DNA of 64,000 bases from Neorhizobium sp. JUb45 (GTDB lineage Bacteria; Pseudomonadota; Alphaproteobacteria; Rhizobiales; Rhizobiaceae), in contig NZ_SLYW01000002.1 of assembly GCF_004343585.1 (NCBI RefSeq), positions 1,143,999 to 1,207,998 of the forward strand. Reading direction: 5' to 3'. The notes beneath the pieces are model-generated. The model was given only the letters and a program-made list of their open reading frames with translations. It was not told the DNA's origin and ran no database searches. Made by a program: the position numbers and the translations under genes. This document shows positions 35,778 to 44,790 of this stretch, in pieces; position 1 is the first letter of the stretch; each line of letters begins with the position of its first letter.

Positions 35778-36752
35778 TCATTCGAGGTCGGCGTTGGCCG
35801 TCTGGGCGTGTGCCGAAAGCAGAACGTCCACATCGGCGTTCTGGCCCGATTTCACGGTGAAGTCGCGCTGATAGATCTTGTCCTTGTTGCGGGCGACGGC
35901 GAGATAGTCGCCTTCGGACAGAACCATGGTCGAAAATGCGCTGACGCTTTCGTTGACGATATCGCCCGATGCGGTCAGCACCGACCATGCGGTATCGGCA
36001 ATTGCCTCGCCGCCCGGCTGCGAAACCAGCTTCAGGGTGATCTGGGCGGCGCGGTGCTGCAACGTCGCTGTGGTCAGCTTGCCGGCCTCGACCTGAATAT
36101 CGGCGCGGGCAACCGCGTTGACGCCGCCATATTCCGATACGACGTGATAGGTGCCGGCGTTAAGCCGCACGATGCTGTTCGGTTTGACGTCGGCAATCAC
36201 CAGTCCGCGTTCGCCATCCTCGCGGGTTTCCGACGAATAGACGGAAAAGCTGAGCTGTGCGGGCGGAATACGGACATCGGAGCCGGTGACGGCGTTGAGC
36301 ACGAAGCCGCCGGCATCGAGCACGACGGTCTGCTTGCTGACCTGACCGTTTTCCGGCACGGAGAGCTTGCGCGTCACACCGGCCCGGCCGAAGGCGACAT
36401 TGACGAAATAGTCACCGGGCGCGAGCTGGAAATCGGCAGTGCCGCCATCCGAACTGGCCAGCAGCGGCAACTTGCCATCGGCGCCCGGAATGGGGCCGAA
36501 GACGCGCCATGCCAGCCCGTCCTTCATTGCTTCGCCGTCCTTCGTCAGCTTTGCTTCAAAGGCGATGTTACGGGCGGGCACGCCTGCCGGCGCGCCTGGC
36601 GTTGCTGAGAAGGCGTTGAGCTTCGGCATCTTGGTCGAGCCGCCGAGCTGCTTGAAATTCTGGAATGCGTCCTGGGCAAAAGACGGCGTGACCGACGCTG
36701 TCATCAGCGCGGCGCCAAGCATCACATATGCGGCAATGGAGGTTCTGGTCAT
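35778..36752 (-). CDS. Secreted beta-rich protein, unknown function
   Basis: A 324-residue exported protein. A signal peptide ends at SFAQ-D (about residue 27). The mature chain looks like three successive beta-sandwich (carboxypeptidase-regulatory or Ig-like) repeats, each with a phrase of the type [25 protein letters not shown] and [11 protein letters not shown]. No catalytic motif. Probably a periplasmic structural or binding protein. The start is ATG 36752; an in-frame ATG 36 bases upstream lacks merit. Confidence 0.8.
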   Translation of the reverse strand: MTRTSIAAYVMLGAALMTASVTPSFAQDAFQNFKQLGGSTKMPKLNAFSATPGAPAGVPARNIAFEAKLTKDGEAMKDGLAWRVFGPIPGADGKLPLLASSDGGTADFQLAPGDYFVNVAFGRAGVTRKLSVPENGQVSKQTVVLDAGGFVLNAVTGSDVRIPPAQLSFSVYSSETREDGERGLVIADVKPNSIVRLNAGTYHVVSEYGGVNAVARADIQVEAGKLTTATLQHRAAQITLKLVSQPGGEAIADTAWSVLTASGDIVNESVSAFSTMVLSEGDYLAVARNKDKIYQRDFTVKSGQNADVDVLLSAHAQTANADLE

Positions 36753-36887
36753 TTCGCCCGGATTGACTCTTGCTGTTGCAGACTTCACTTGAAAACCAAC
36801 GCCAAGGCAAATTCAAGGCCTGTGTCAAAAACGGTCCTGTATGCCGGATGCGTCCGTCATCGAACTGTCAATAATGCGAGTGTGACC

Positions 36888-37463
36888 ATGGGCAATGATA
36901 TCAAGCTGATCGACTACCTGCGCCAACGCCATTCCACGCCGGTGGCGCAGTATAGGGAGCCCGGTCCTTCGCAGACGGAACTGGAAGAAATTCTCCGTTT
37001 TGCGTCACGCGTGCCCGATCATGGCAAGATCGCCCCCTGGCGCTTCATCGTTTATCGCGGTGATTCGCGCGCCAGGCTCGGTAAGGAGTTTCTCCGGCTG
37101 TCTCTGGAAAAGGCTCCGGACATGCCAGAGGCTGCGCAGCAGGCGGAACTCAATCGCTTCACCCGCGCGCCTCTGGTCGTCGCCGTGGTGAGCACGGCTG
37201 CCCCGCACGGAAAAATCCCCGAATGGGAGCAGGTGCTGTCTGCCGGTGCGCTTTGCCTGAACATGGTGATGGCCTGCGAAGCGCATGGTTATGTCGCCAA
37301 CTGGCGCACCGAATGGATCACCTATGACGCGCGCGTGCAGTCTGCACTCGGCATCATGGAAGGCGAAAAGGCCGCCGGCTTCATCCATATCGGCTCCAGC
37401 GATTTCAATACGCCGGATCGCCCGCGGCCGGAGCTTGCCGATATCGTCACCTGGACGGAGTGA
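36888..37463 (+). CDS. Nitroreductase family protein
   Basis: A 191-residue FMN enzyme of the YdjA/nitroreductase family. FMN-binding [11 protein letters not shown] near the N-terminus and [21 protein letters not shown] (about 37-57) are typical of the small YdjA type. [20 protein letters not shown] is the dimer core. The substrate is unknown. The next gene starts two bases after this stop, so the pair is an operon of two flavoproteins. Confidence 0.9.
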   Translation: MGNDIKLIDYLRQRHSTPVAQYREPGPSQTELEEILRFASRVPDHGKIAPWRFIVYRGDSRARLGKEFLRLSLEKAPDMPEAAQQAELNRFTRAPLVVAVVSTAAPHGKIPEWEQVLSAGALCLNMVMACEAHGYVANWRTEWITYDARVQSALGIMEGEKAAGFIHIGSSDFNTPDRPRPELADIVTWTE

Positions 37464-37465
37464 GC

Positions 37466-38080
37466 ATGTTTTACAGCACAGATGACAACCGCCACGGTCT
37501 GGCGCATGATCCGTTCAAGGCGATCGTGTCGCCACGGCCGATCGGCTGGATCGGCACCAAGGGGCAGGACGGCTCGTTGAACCTGTCGCCCTATTCGTTC
37601 TTCAATGCCATTTCCGACAATCCCAAGCTGGTGATGTTCGCATCGAGCGGCCACAAGGACAGTCTGCGCAATGCCCGCGACACCGGCGTCTTTACCGCCA
37701 GTCTCGCCAGCCGCCATCTGGCCGAACAGATGAATGTTTCGTCGATCAGCGTCGAGTACGGCGTCGACGAGTTTGCCATCGCGGGGATGACGCCGAAATT
37801 CGGCACGCTGGTCGATGCGCCCTTTGTGGGCGAGGCCTATGCGGCGCTGGAGTGCCGGGTGACCGAGATTGTCGAGCCGAAGACGATCGATGGTTCCAAG
37901 GCCGAAGCGATCGTTGTGTTCGGACAGGTGGTCGGCATTCACCTCAGCGAGGACATTCTTCGTGAGGGCAGGGTGGATATGGGCATCGCCCGGCCGCTTG
38001 GCCGCATGGGCTATCGCGATTATGCCGATGGCGGTGCCGATGTTTTTGAAATGACAAGGCCTTCGACGCCAAAGCGCTGA
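37466..38080 (+). CDS. Flavin reductase-like / FMN-binding split-barrel protein
   Basis: A 204-residue flavoprotein of the flavin reductase-like domain family. Key segments are VSPRPIGWIGTKGQDGSLNLSPYSFFNAISDNP (FMN site) and KDSLRNARDTGVFTASLAS. It may reduce free FMN or act as a flavoredoxin. Coupling to the nitroreductase gene suggests a shared redox role. A strong terminator lies 27 bases downstream, inside the opposing gene. Confidence 0.88.
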   Translation: MFYSTDDNRHGLAHDPFKAIVSPRPIGWIGTKGQDGSLNLSPYSFFNAISDNPKLVMFASSGHKDSLRNARDTGVFTASLASRHLAEQMNVSSISVEYGVDEFAIAGMTPKFGTLVDAPFVGEAYAALECRVTEIVEPKTIDGSKAEAIVVFGQVVGIHLSEDILREGRVDMGIARPLGRMGYRDYADGGADVFEMTRPSTPKR

Positions 38081-38084
38081 GCGG

Positions 38085-38738
38085 TCAGTCTGCGAAAACC
38101 GATTGGATGACCGGCACCTGCCAAGGCGTGCCGGTCATTTTTCCTGAAAAACCTTGCGCCCTGGCGTGCAGGCAGTTTGTCCGGAATGTGTCTGTATCGG
38201 GTTCCACTTCAGCGGTGTCGATTGCAACGACGTTTGTTGCTGCCGCTGCGAGCAGCAATGTCGCCCGCGCATTCGAGGCGACGTCGGCGCCAAGTTCTGC
38301 CTTTGCCCCCATAGCGACGGCAAGCGCTGCCGAATCCCAGCCGAGACCGATCAGACGGGCGCTCTTGTCCGCAAAACTCGCCGCCGCCAGCAGGCCATGC
38401 GGATTGTCACCTGCCATTGCAACGATTCGCGTCGCCCCCGCCGTCATGCCGGCGCGGGCTTCCGCCACCTGCAGAAGAACATCGAGATGCTGCAGGTCCG
38501 CGCCATGGCGTGCGCCGGACAGAAAAACGATGCCGGCACCTTTTGCCAGGCAGATGTCGAGCACCTGCGTCATGGCCGATGAAGTTACAGGCGGTAGCAG
38601 CGCGGCTCCGCGGTGATCGAGCGCGTCGGAACGTGGAGAATCGGCCACGTCACCACCATCACGCGCCTCCCGAAGGTCGGTGACCAGCGTGCCGGTGCCG
38701 GTTTGCGCGGCAGCGGAGAGAGTATTGGCGAATGGCAC
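38085..38738 (-). CDS. CitE-like (HpcH/HpaI aldolase-type) protein, divergent and shortened
   Basis: A 217-residue protein, shorter than the ~280-300 residues usual for citrate lyase beta/CitE-like proteins. The C-terminus ARAQGFSGKMTGTPWQVPVIQSVF matches the CitE GK-xx-HPxQ region, but His is replaced by Thr. TLVTDLREA stands where the LDLEDAV metal motif is expected. The likely start is GTG 38738; no ATG exists upstream in frame. It may be a repurposed or decaying CitE homologue. Low certainty of function. Confidence 0.6.
   Translation of the reverse strand: MPFANTLSAAAQTGTGTLVTDLREARDGGDVADSPRSDALDHRGAALLPPVTSSAMTQVLDICLAKGAGIVFLSGARHGADLQHLDVLLQVAEARAGMTAGATRIVAMAGDNPHGLLAAASFADKSARLIGLGWDSAALAVAMGAKAELGADVASNARATLLLAAAATNVVAIDTAEVEPDTDTFRTNCLHARAQGFSGKMTGTPWQVPVIQSVFAD
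38107..38142 (+). terminator. Strong terminator of the flavin reductase operon, inside the opposing gene
   Basis: Perfect 11-bp stem (atgaccggcac/gtgccggtcat) with a 10-base loop and five T from 38138. It lies within the last codons of the CitE-like gene on the minus strand. Confidence 0.9.
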
Positions 38739-38887
38739 GATCAGCCATGATGTCGGCAGTAAAACAGACAGAAATACTCTCCGGGCGTGGTTAAGTCTTA
38801 TGGTGAACCAATCTTAAACGATTTGTCCGTAGCGTGCAGTTCGTAGGGTGAATGCGGCTAACGCTCCTTTTGTATTGGGGTTTCGGG

Positions 38888-40024
38888 GTGATCGTACAGG
38901 CTTTTCTTCGTTGGGCGGAAACCGCCAGACCAGCAGACCGGGCAAAGGCTGCCCATGCGCTGGCACGGGGCTATCTTGCCTCATCCGTGCAGGATGAGAA
39001 ACGTCAGGCGGCCGTCATGGCGCTGACGCATCTACTGGATGATTCCTCGCCCGTCGTACGCGCCGCACTGGCCGAGGCCGTGGCCGATTCTCCCGATGCG
39101 CCGCGTGGTATGATCATGTCGCTCGCCGAAGATCAGCCGCTGATCGCCTCCTCCGTGATCACACGTTCGCCGGTTCTGACCGATACCGATCTGGTCGATC
39201 TGGTCGGTCGCGGCAGCATCGTCACGCGGGCGCTCGTCGCTTCACGCCCCAACCTTTCACGCGGCATCGCTGCCGCCATTGCCGAAGTGGCGGGCGAAGA
39301 AGAAGCGCTGCTGCTGCTGGAAAATGAAACGGCTTCGATCACGCGTTTTACGCTGCGGCGTATTGCCGAGCGCCACGGCCACAATGCCGATGTGCGCAAC
39401 ATGCTGCTCGATCGCGAAGACCTGAGCGCCGATGCCCGTCACCTGTTGGTCAGCCATATCAGCGAGGCGCTCGCCGCCAGCGGCCTTATGCGCACGACAC
39501 TGACCGCTTCGCGTATCGAATATGTCACCCGTGAGGCAAGCGAGGCGGCAACAGTCGCCATTGCCGGGACGGTGCGGCATCACGATATCGCGTCTCTGGT
39601 CGAACATCTTCGCCAGCAGGGGCGGCTGACGCCGGCATTCCTGATCCATGTCCTGTGTGGCGGCAAGGTGGATTTCTTCTCCGGCGCCATCTGCAATCTC
39701 TCCGGTCTTGAAGATCAACGGGTCCGCTCGATCCTCGCCACAGGCCGCATGCACGCCGTGCGGGCGCTGTTCGAAGCCGCAGGGCTTGAGCGGTCCATTG
39801 CCGTGGTTTTCGTCGAGGCCGTGCTGTTGTGGCGGGAAGCGGCGCGTTCGCCGATCGGTTTTTCGCTGCAGAGCATCTGCCAGCCTTTGATCGAACGTTT
39901 CAGGGCGCAGGCGCAGCCGATGACACCGCTCGCCGAGATGCTCGACATGATCGAAAAACTGCATCTGATGGAAGAGCGCCTGCTGGCGCGCTCCTATGCC
40001 AGCGATCTGGCCTTTGCGGCCTGA
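38888..40024 (+). CDS. DUF2336 family protein
   Basis: A 378-residue soluble, all-helical repeat protein of the alphaproteobacterial DUF2336 family. HEAT-like repeats run through ALTHLLDDSSPVVRAALAEAVADSP and TLRRIAERHGHNADVRNMLLDREDLSADARHLL. Family function is unknown; some DUF2336 proteins are linked to cell-cycle or motility regulation. GTG 38888 (IVQAFLRWAE) has gggg seven bases upstream. ATG 38852 is an alternative that adds 12 residues. Confidence 0.85.
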   Translation: MIVQAFLRWAETARPADRAKAAHALARGYLASSVQDEKRQAAVMALTHLLDDSSPVVRAALAEAVADSPDAPRGMIMSLAEDQPLIASSVITRSPVLTDTDLVDLVGRGSIVTRALVASRPNLSRGIAAAIAEVAGEEEALLLLENETASITRFTLRRIAERHGHNADVRNMLLDREDLSADARHLLVSHISEALAASGLMRTTLTASRIEYVTREASEAATVAIAGTVRHHDIASLVEHLRQQGRLTPAFLIHVLCGGKVDFFSGAICNLSGLEDQRVRSILATGRMHAVRALFEAAGLERSIAVVFVEAVLLWREAARSPIGFSLQSICQPLIERFRAQAQPMTPLAEMLDMIEKLHLMEERLLARSYASDLAFAA

Positions 40025-40035
40025 TCGTCAGGCGG

Positions 40036-40476
40036 TCAGTCCCTGAATTTCTTAGCGACCCAGGAATAGCTGTTTTCCACCAGGCGGACAGGCTTGCCGA
40101 GCAGCGTGCGCATGCCGTCGCTGCTCGGCAGGGCCGAGGTTACGCGGTTGATGGCGCGTGCGGCCATGCCGCGCTCTTCCTCGCGTTTTTCCGCCTCCGT
40201 TGCGGGTGTCTTTTCAGCCGGTTTGGCCGCAGTCTCGGTGTCCGGCTGTTGCGGGCGCGGCACGATGTTGTCGGCTGTCTCCGGCGCAGTCGGATCCTGA
40301 CAGACGGCGATGACGACGGGGTAGGAGACGTTGGCGAAGGACGCCAGCTGCTGTTCCGAAACCGCGTTGCACATCTCGATGGAGGGCCAGCGCTGCTGCA
40401 GCGTGGCGATATACTGGCAATCCTTCACAGCGTCGTCGCAGCCGAGAATGGTCATGGCGATGATGGCGGCGTTCAT
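40036..40476 (-). CDS. Hypothetical protein with Cys-containing N-terminus
   Basis: A 146-residue protein. The N-terminal half has four Cys (ILGCDDAVKDCQYI, IEMCNAVSE, VIAVCQDP), suggesting two disulfides and export, although no classical signal peptide is clear. A Pro/Glu-rich linker follows (PRPQQPDTETAAKPAEKTPATEAEKREEE). The basic C-terminus reads VRLVENSYSWVAKKFRD. Function unknown. It follows the AI-2E family gene on the same strand. Confidence 0.7.
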   Translation of the reverse strand: MNAAIIAMTILGCDDAVKDCQYIATLQQRWPSIEMCNAVSEQQLASFANVSYPVVIAVCQDPTAPETADNIVPRPQQPDTETAAKPAEKTPATEAEKREEERGMAARAINRVTSALPSSDGMRTLLGKPVRLVENSYSWVAKKFRD

Positions 40477-40522
40477 AAGCGTCCCGGTTCTGTTTCCTGT
40501 CCGAGCTTATGACAAGGATCGT

Positions 40523-40547
40523 GACGCCAGCAAGGCAGGCTGGCGTC
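40523..40547 (-). terminator. Hairpin after the AI-2E family gene
   Basis: Perfect 9-bp stem gacgccagc/gctggcgtc with a 7-base loop, 8 bases beyond the stop. No T-run, so termination would be weak. Confidence 0.5.
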
Positions 40548-40554
40548 GTGCAGA

Positions 40555-41751
40555 TCAGGAAGAAGCGGCTTCGCGACGCGCCGCCGGTGTTTCGGTCGCT
40601 GGAATGTTTGCGGCCTCGGCTTCACGCGGTTCCGACAGCTCCACCTCGCGCACCCATTCGCGCCAGACGGCAACCAGCAGCGCCATTAGCACCGGGCCGA
40701 TGAACAGGCCGAGAAAACCCATCGTCTTCACGCCGCCGATAAGGCCGAAAAAGGTTGGCAGGAATGGCAGCTTGATCGGGCCGCCGACGAGACGCGGGCG
40801 CACCGTCTTGTCGACGATGAACAGCTCGACACTGCCCCAGACAAGAAGTGCAATACCGGCAAACACCGAACCGCTGGCAACGAGGTAGATCGATACGAGC
40901 GTGAAGGAGAGCGGCGCACCGCCGGGGATCAGTGCCATGATGCCGGTGATGACGCCAAGCGTCACGGGTGAGGGCACGCCGGCGATCCAGTAGGCGATGC
41001 CAAGCACGATGCCCTCGCCGATGGCAATCAGCGTCATGCCTGTGACGGTGGAGCTGATCGTGGCGGGCACGACGCGCGAAATGCGCTCCCAGCGCGACGG
41101 CAGGATGCGTTCGCCGATCAGGTCGATCTGGCGGGAGAAGGAAGCGCCGTCGCGATAGACGAAAAACAGCGCGATCAGCATGAACAGCAGCGTCAGCACG
41201 AGGTGGAAGGCGCCGCCGCCGGCCGCCACCACCGCGCGGTAGATATTGCCGATATTGGCGCCGCTGACGATCTGGATATATTCGCCGATCGCTCCGGGCT
41301 GGCCGATATGGCTGGCCCACTGGACGTTCAGCCAATCACCGACATAAGGCAGGGCGATGATCCATTCCGGTGTCGGCGAACCGATGCGGTTTGCCTCCAG
41401 TGCCCAGCCGACCCATTCGCGCACTTCGCCGGTCGTGTAGGAAATCGCGATGCCGATCGGCACAAGCAGGAAGGTGACGATGAACAGGATGGCAATCGTC
41501 GCGCCGAGCGTGGTGCTGCCGCCGATGCGGGCAAGAAGGCGACGGTAGAGCGGCCAGCTGGCAAAACCGATGACAAGGGCTGCCAGCACCGGCACGATGA
41601 AACCATGGAAGAAATAGATGCCGGCGAAAACGACCAGAACCAGCAGCCAGCGCGCCGCCGAAATCGATGGAATTAAAGCAATACTCGAAGAAGCAACCGG
41701 GCCAAGCCAACGCGGTTCTCTGGATGGTGTCTTTTTGTCAGATGCACTCAC
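40555..41751 (-). CDS. AI-2E family transporter
   Basis: A 398-residue inner-membrane protein with about eight helices. The family core is seen in AALVIGFASWPLYRRL, TLLFMLIALFFVYRDG, GEGIVLGIAYWIAGVPSP and FGLIGGVKTMGFLGLFIGPVLMALL. Members export autoinducer-2 or act as Na+/H+ antiporters; this sequence does not decide. The start is GTG 41751 after gggaagag; longer frames upstream have no membrane character. The C-terminal ~35 residues are polar and cytoplasmic. Confidence 0.88.
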   Translation of the reverse strand: MSASDKKTPSREPRWLGPVASSSIALIPSISAARWLLVLVVFAGIYFFHGFIVPVLAALVIGFASWPLYRRLLARIGGSTTLGATIAILFIVTFLLVPIGIAISYTTGEVREWVGWALEANRIGSPTPEWIIALPYVGDWLNVQWASHIGQPGAIGEYIQIVSGANIGNIYRAVVAAGGGAFHLVLTLLFMLIALFFVYRDGASFSRQIDLIGERILPSRWERISRVVPATISSTVTGMTLIAIGEGIVLGIAYWIAGVPSPVTLGVITGIMALIPGGAPLSFTLVSIYLVASGSVFAGIALLVWGSVELFIVDKTVRPRLVGGPIKLPFLPTFFGLIGGVKTMGFLGLFIGPVLMALLVAVWREWVREVELSEPREAEAANIPATETPAARREAASS

Positions 41752-42187
41752 AGCCGCTTGCTCTTCCCTAAAATGTTGATCAGCATATGGGCCATGTGAC
41801 CCCGCTGCGCAAGGGAACCCCATGTCGGCCGGATCGCAACCCTCTCTCTTGCGATTGATCAAGTTTACGATAGAAATATGAAGATCGTGACAAACGGGCC
41901 GGCTGTGCTTCAGCCATTTCGTCGATGTTTCATGAAACCTTCGGCGTAATCTGGAAAACCGGAAGGTCATGCTCTATCTGCTCACGTGCTAAAGCGCTGA
42001 TATCCGCCTGTATTGTCTGGTATCGGTCGGCTTATGCCTTCGGGAGGAATTCGAGACGTACTTGCCGGTCGGCAGCGTCGGGAGGTTTTTCGGAGTTTCT
42101 GGGATTTGGTGGCGCGTGAACCTGTCGATGACGATGGGCCAGCCGCATCGGAGGTGGGATCGAGTTCCGCCTTCAGGGAAAATGTAT
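41752..42187. other. Divergent intergenic region, AI-2E gene / bacteriophytochrome
   Basis: About 436 bases without a supported gene. It contains the 12-bp perfect palindrome gtttcatgaaac at 41927-41938. Promoters for both directions are expected here but not assignable by eye. Confidence 0.45.
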
Positions 42188-44755
42188 ATGCCTGACAAGA
42201 TGACGGTCGATCTAACCAACTGCGACCGCGAACCGATCCATATTCCAGGCAGTATCCAGCCGCATGGTTGCCTTCTGGCATGCGATGCCACCGGTGCCGT
42301 TGTTCTGCGCCATTCCGCCAATGCGGCCGAAATGCTCGGCGTTTCCGGGCAGATCAACGGTCTTCGTCTCGATGAAGTGATCGGCGGTGAGGCGGCACAC
42401 ACGCTTCGCAACGCGCTGGCGACTTCCGATGACCCGAGCCGCGCCGCATTGCGCATGGGCGTGCGCGTCAACGAGACCGGCGCATTTGACGTTTCCGTGC
42501 ACCGTATAGAAACCTCGGTCATCATCGAGTTCCAGCCCGCGGCCGAACATTCGGACCAGCCGCTGGAAACCGCACGCATGCTGATCAGCCGGGTGCGCAG
42601 CATTTCCAGCATCAACCAGTTGATCGAAAAATCGACGCGGCTGATGTATGCGATGCTCGGCTACGACCGGGTGATGGTCTACCGTTTCGAGCAGGACGGC
42701 GCCGGCCAGGTGGTCAGCGAATACAAGCGTCGCGACCTCGAAAGCTTCAAGGGACAGTATTTCCCGGCAAGCGATATCCCGAAACAGGCGCGCACGCTCT
42801 ACCTGCGCAATACGATCCGAATCATCTCCGACGCCGAAGGTCACCGTGTGCCGGTCGTGCCGACACTGGACGAGGCGGGCTTGCCGCTCGACCTGTCGTT
42901 TGCGCATCTGCGCAGTGTTTCGCCGATCCATTGCGAATATCTGCGCAATATGGGCGTCGGCGCCTCCATGTCGATCTCGATCGTCATCGACGGTGAGCTG
43001 TGGGGTCTGATCGCCTGTCATCACTACAGCCCGAAAACGCTGTCTCTGACGCAGCGTGTGGCTGCCGAAATGTTCGGCGAGTTCCTGTCCATGCACCTGA
43101 GCGCACTGCGCCAGAAGCAGATCCTCGACACCACCAACGATGCCCGCCGTTTCCTTGACCAGTTCCTGCAGACCGCATCGCATCATACCGATCTCGGCGG
43201 CCTGCTGCGGCGCTCCGTCGCCGAATTCCGGGCAATGGTGCCGTGCGATGGCATAGGCCTCTGGCTTGAGGGCGAATGGACGCCATCCGGCATGACGCCA
43301 CCGCTCGAAGCGATCGCGCCGCTGGCCGATTTTGTCGGTTCGGCCGCCAATAGCCGTATCTGGTCGACGCATAATCTGGTGGGCGATATTCCCGACGCGG
43401 AAGCCTATGCGGGCGAAGTCTGCGGCGTACTGGCGATCCCATTGTCGCAGCGCCCGCGCGATTACCTGTTCTTCTTCCGCCGCGAAGTCGTACAGACGCT
43501 CAACTGGGCCGGAAACCCGGAAAAATCCTACGAGACGGGACCGCTGGGCGACCGCCTGACGCCCCGCAAAAGCTTTGCGATCTGGAAGGAAACCGTTCAC
43601 CGCCAGTCGCAGCCGTGGACCGATGGCGAGGAAGAGATCGCCGAGGCGATCCGCTCCGTGCTCGTCGAGATCGTTCTGCATCACAACGAGCTGCTGGAGG
43701 ACGAGCGCGGCAAGGCCGACGTGCGTCAGCGCATGCTCAACGAAGAACTCAACCACCGCGTCAAGAACATCCTCGCCGTCATCAAGGCGTTGATCGGCCA
43801 TCCGGTGCAGGAAGGCCGCAATCTTCAGGATTACATCGCCACCTTGAAGGGCCGCATTCAGGCGCTCGCCTTCGCGCATGATCAGGTCGTGCGTGGCGGC
43901 GATGGCGGTGCCTTGCACGAACTTCTGGAAGCCGAACTGAAGCCCTATCGTGATGGTGCGCGTACGGTGTCCTTGCTCGGCCCCTATGTGTGGCTCGACA
44001 GCCGCGCCTATTCGGTCATGGCGCTGGTGCTGCACGAACTGGCAACGAATGCCGCCAAATACGGGGCCCTGTCGGTGACCGGCGGCCTGCTGGAAATCAA
44101 CTGGCAGAAGCTGGATAATGGCGATTGCGAGCTGACATGGGGCGAAAGCCATGGCCCGGCCGTGGTGCCGCCCAAGCGCGCCGGCTTCGGCACCGTGCTG
44201 ATCGACCGCAGCGTGCCGTTCGAACTCGGCGGCAAGAGCAAGGTCGAGTATGCAGCAGAGGGAGTGCAGGGACGGTTTCTGATTCCGGCCCAGCATATCC
44301 ACATCGCCGAGACCGAAATTATTCCGGAACTGGCCGAGCAGGCGGCCGAACAGCATGGCGCATCCACGCCGCTGATGTCGGAGCTCGCCCTTCTGCTGGT
44401 CGAGGATCAGATGCTGGTGGCGGCCGATGTCGAAACCATGCTGGCCGACCACGGCATCTCCAAGGTGACCACCGCGCCGTCCGCTTCGGAGGCGCTGCGC
44501 CGCCTGCGTGATTTTACGCCCGACGTTGCCATTCTCGACGTCAATCTCGGTTCGGAAACCTCGCTGCCGATCGCCGAGGAACTGACGAGGCGCAATGTGC
44601 CTTTCGTTTTCGCCACCGGCTACAGCGACCGCGCGATCATTCCGGCAAGTTTTGACGCGCCGGTGGTTCGCAAGCCCTATGAGGCGGCGGCACTGATCTC
44701 GGCTGTGATGAGAGTGCTTGAAGAGCACAGAAAAACGCCGCCCCAGCAGGACTGA
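42188..44755 (+). CDS. Bacteriophytochrome with HWE histidine kinase and fused receiver (Agp2 type)
   Basis: An 855-residue red/far-red photoreceptor kinase. PAS carries the biliverdin-binding Cys12 (NCDREPIHIPGSIQPHG). GAF has SDIP (195-198) and His248 (SPIHCEYL). The PHY tongue has PRKSF (459-463). The HWE kinase has phospho-acceptor His523 (ELNHRVKNIL), N-box ELATNAAKYG (617-626) and WGE (651-653). A C-terminal receiver has phospho-acceptor Asp784 (AILDVNLG). The layout matches Agrobacterium Agp2. ATG 42188 has aggga upstream. No heme oxygenase or separate response regulator is nearby. Confidence 0.94.
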   Translation: MPDKMTVDLTNCDREPIHIPGSIQPHGCLLACDATGAVVLRHSANAAEMLGVSGQINGLRLDEVIGGEAAHTLRNALATSDDPSRAALRMGVRVNETGAFDVSVHRIETSVIIEFQPAAEHSDQPLETARMLISRVRSISSINQLIEKSTRLMYAMLGYDRVMVYRFEQDGAGQVVSEYKRRDLESFKGQYFPASDIPKQARTLYLRNTIRIISDAEGHRVPVVPTLDEAGLPLDLSFAHLRSVSPIHCEYLRNMGVGASMSISIVIDGELWGLIACHHYSPKTLSLTQRVAAEMFGEFLSMHLSALRQKQILDTTNDARRFLDQFLQTASHHTDLGGLLRRSVAEFRAMVPCDGIGLWLEGEWTPSGMTPPLEAIAPLADFVGSAANSRIWSTHNLVGDIPDAEAYAGEVCGVLAIPLSQRPRDYLFFFRREVVQTLNWAGNPEKSYETGPLGDRLTPRKSFAIWKETVHRQSQPWTDGEEEIAEAIRSVLVEIVLHHNELLEDERGKADVRQRMLNEELNHRVKNILAVIKALIGHPVQEGRNLQDYIATLKGRIQALAFAHDQVVRGGDGGALHELLEAELKPYRDGARTVSLLGPYVWLDSRAYSVMALVLHELATNAAKYGALSVTGGLLEINWQKLDNGDCELTWGESHGPAVVPPKRAGFGTVLIDRSVPFELGGKSKVEYAAEGVQGRFLIPAQHIHIAETEIIPELAEQAAEQHGASTPLMSELALLLVEDQMLVAADVETMLADHGISKVTTAPSASEALRRLRDFTPDVAILDVNLGSETSLPIAEELTRRNVPFVFATGYSDRAIIPASFDAPVVRKPYEAAALISAVMRVLEEHRKTPPQQD

Positions 44756-44763
44756 GGCGGCGT
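44731..44763 (-). terminator. Terminator of parE, overlapping the phytochrome 3' end
   Basis: 8-bp stem acgccgcc/ggcggcgt. Leftward it is followed by five T, so it serves parE; rightward it gives only cttaaaaa. It includes the last phytochrome codons. Confidence 0.8.
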
Positions 44764-44790
44764 CTTAAAAATCGTCCATCCGTAAAAAAA

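Noticed and set aside
33650..35833. 727-codon minus-strand frame opposite thrS
   Set aside because: Antisense to a complete threonyl-tRNA synthetase. The product is compositionally odd with no motifs.
42212..44728. 838-codon open frame on the minus strand opposite the phytochrome gene
   Set aside because: It is a shadow of a GC-rich gene: the plus strand encodes a full phytochrome-kinase-receiver with all motifs, and the minus product has no recognisable domain.
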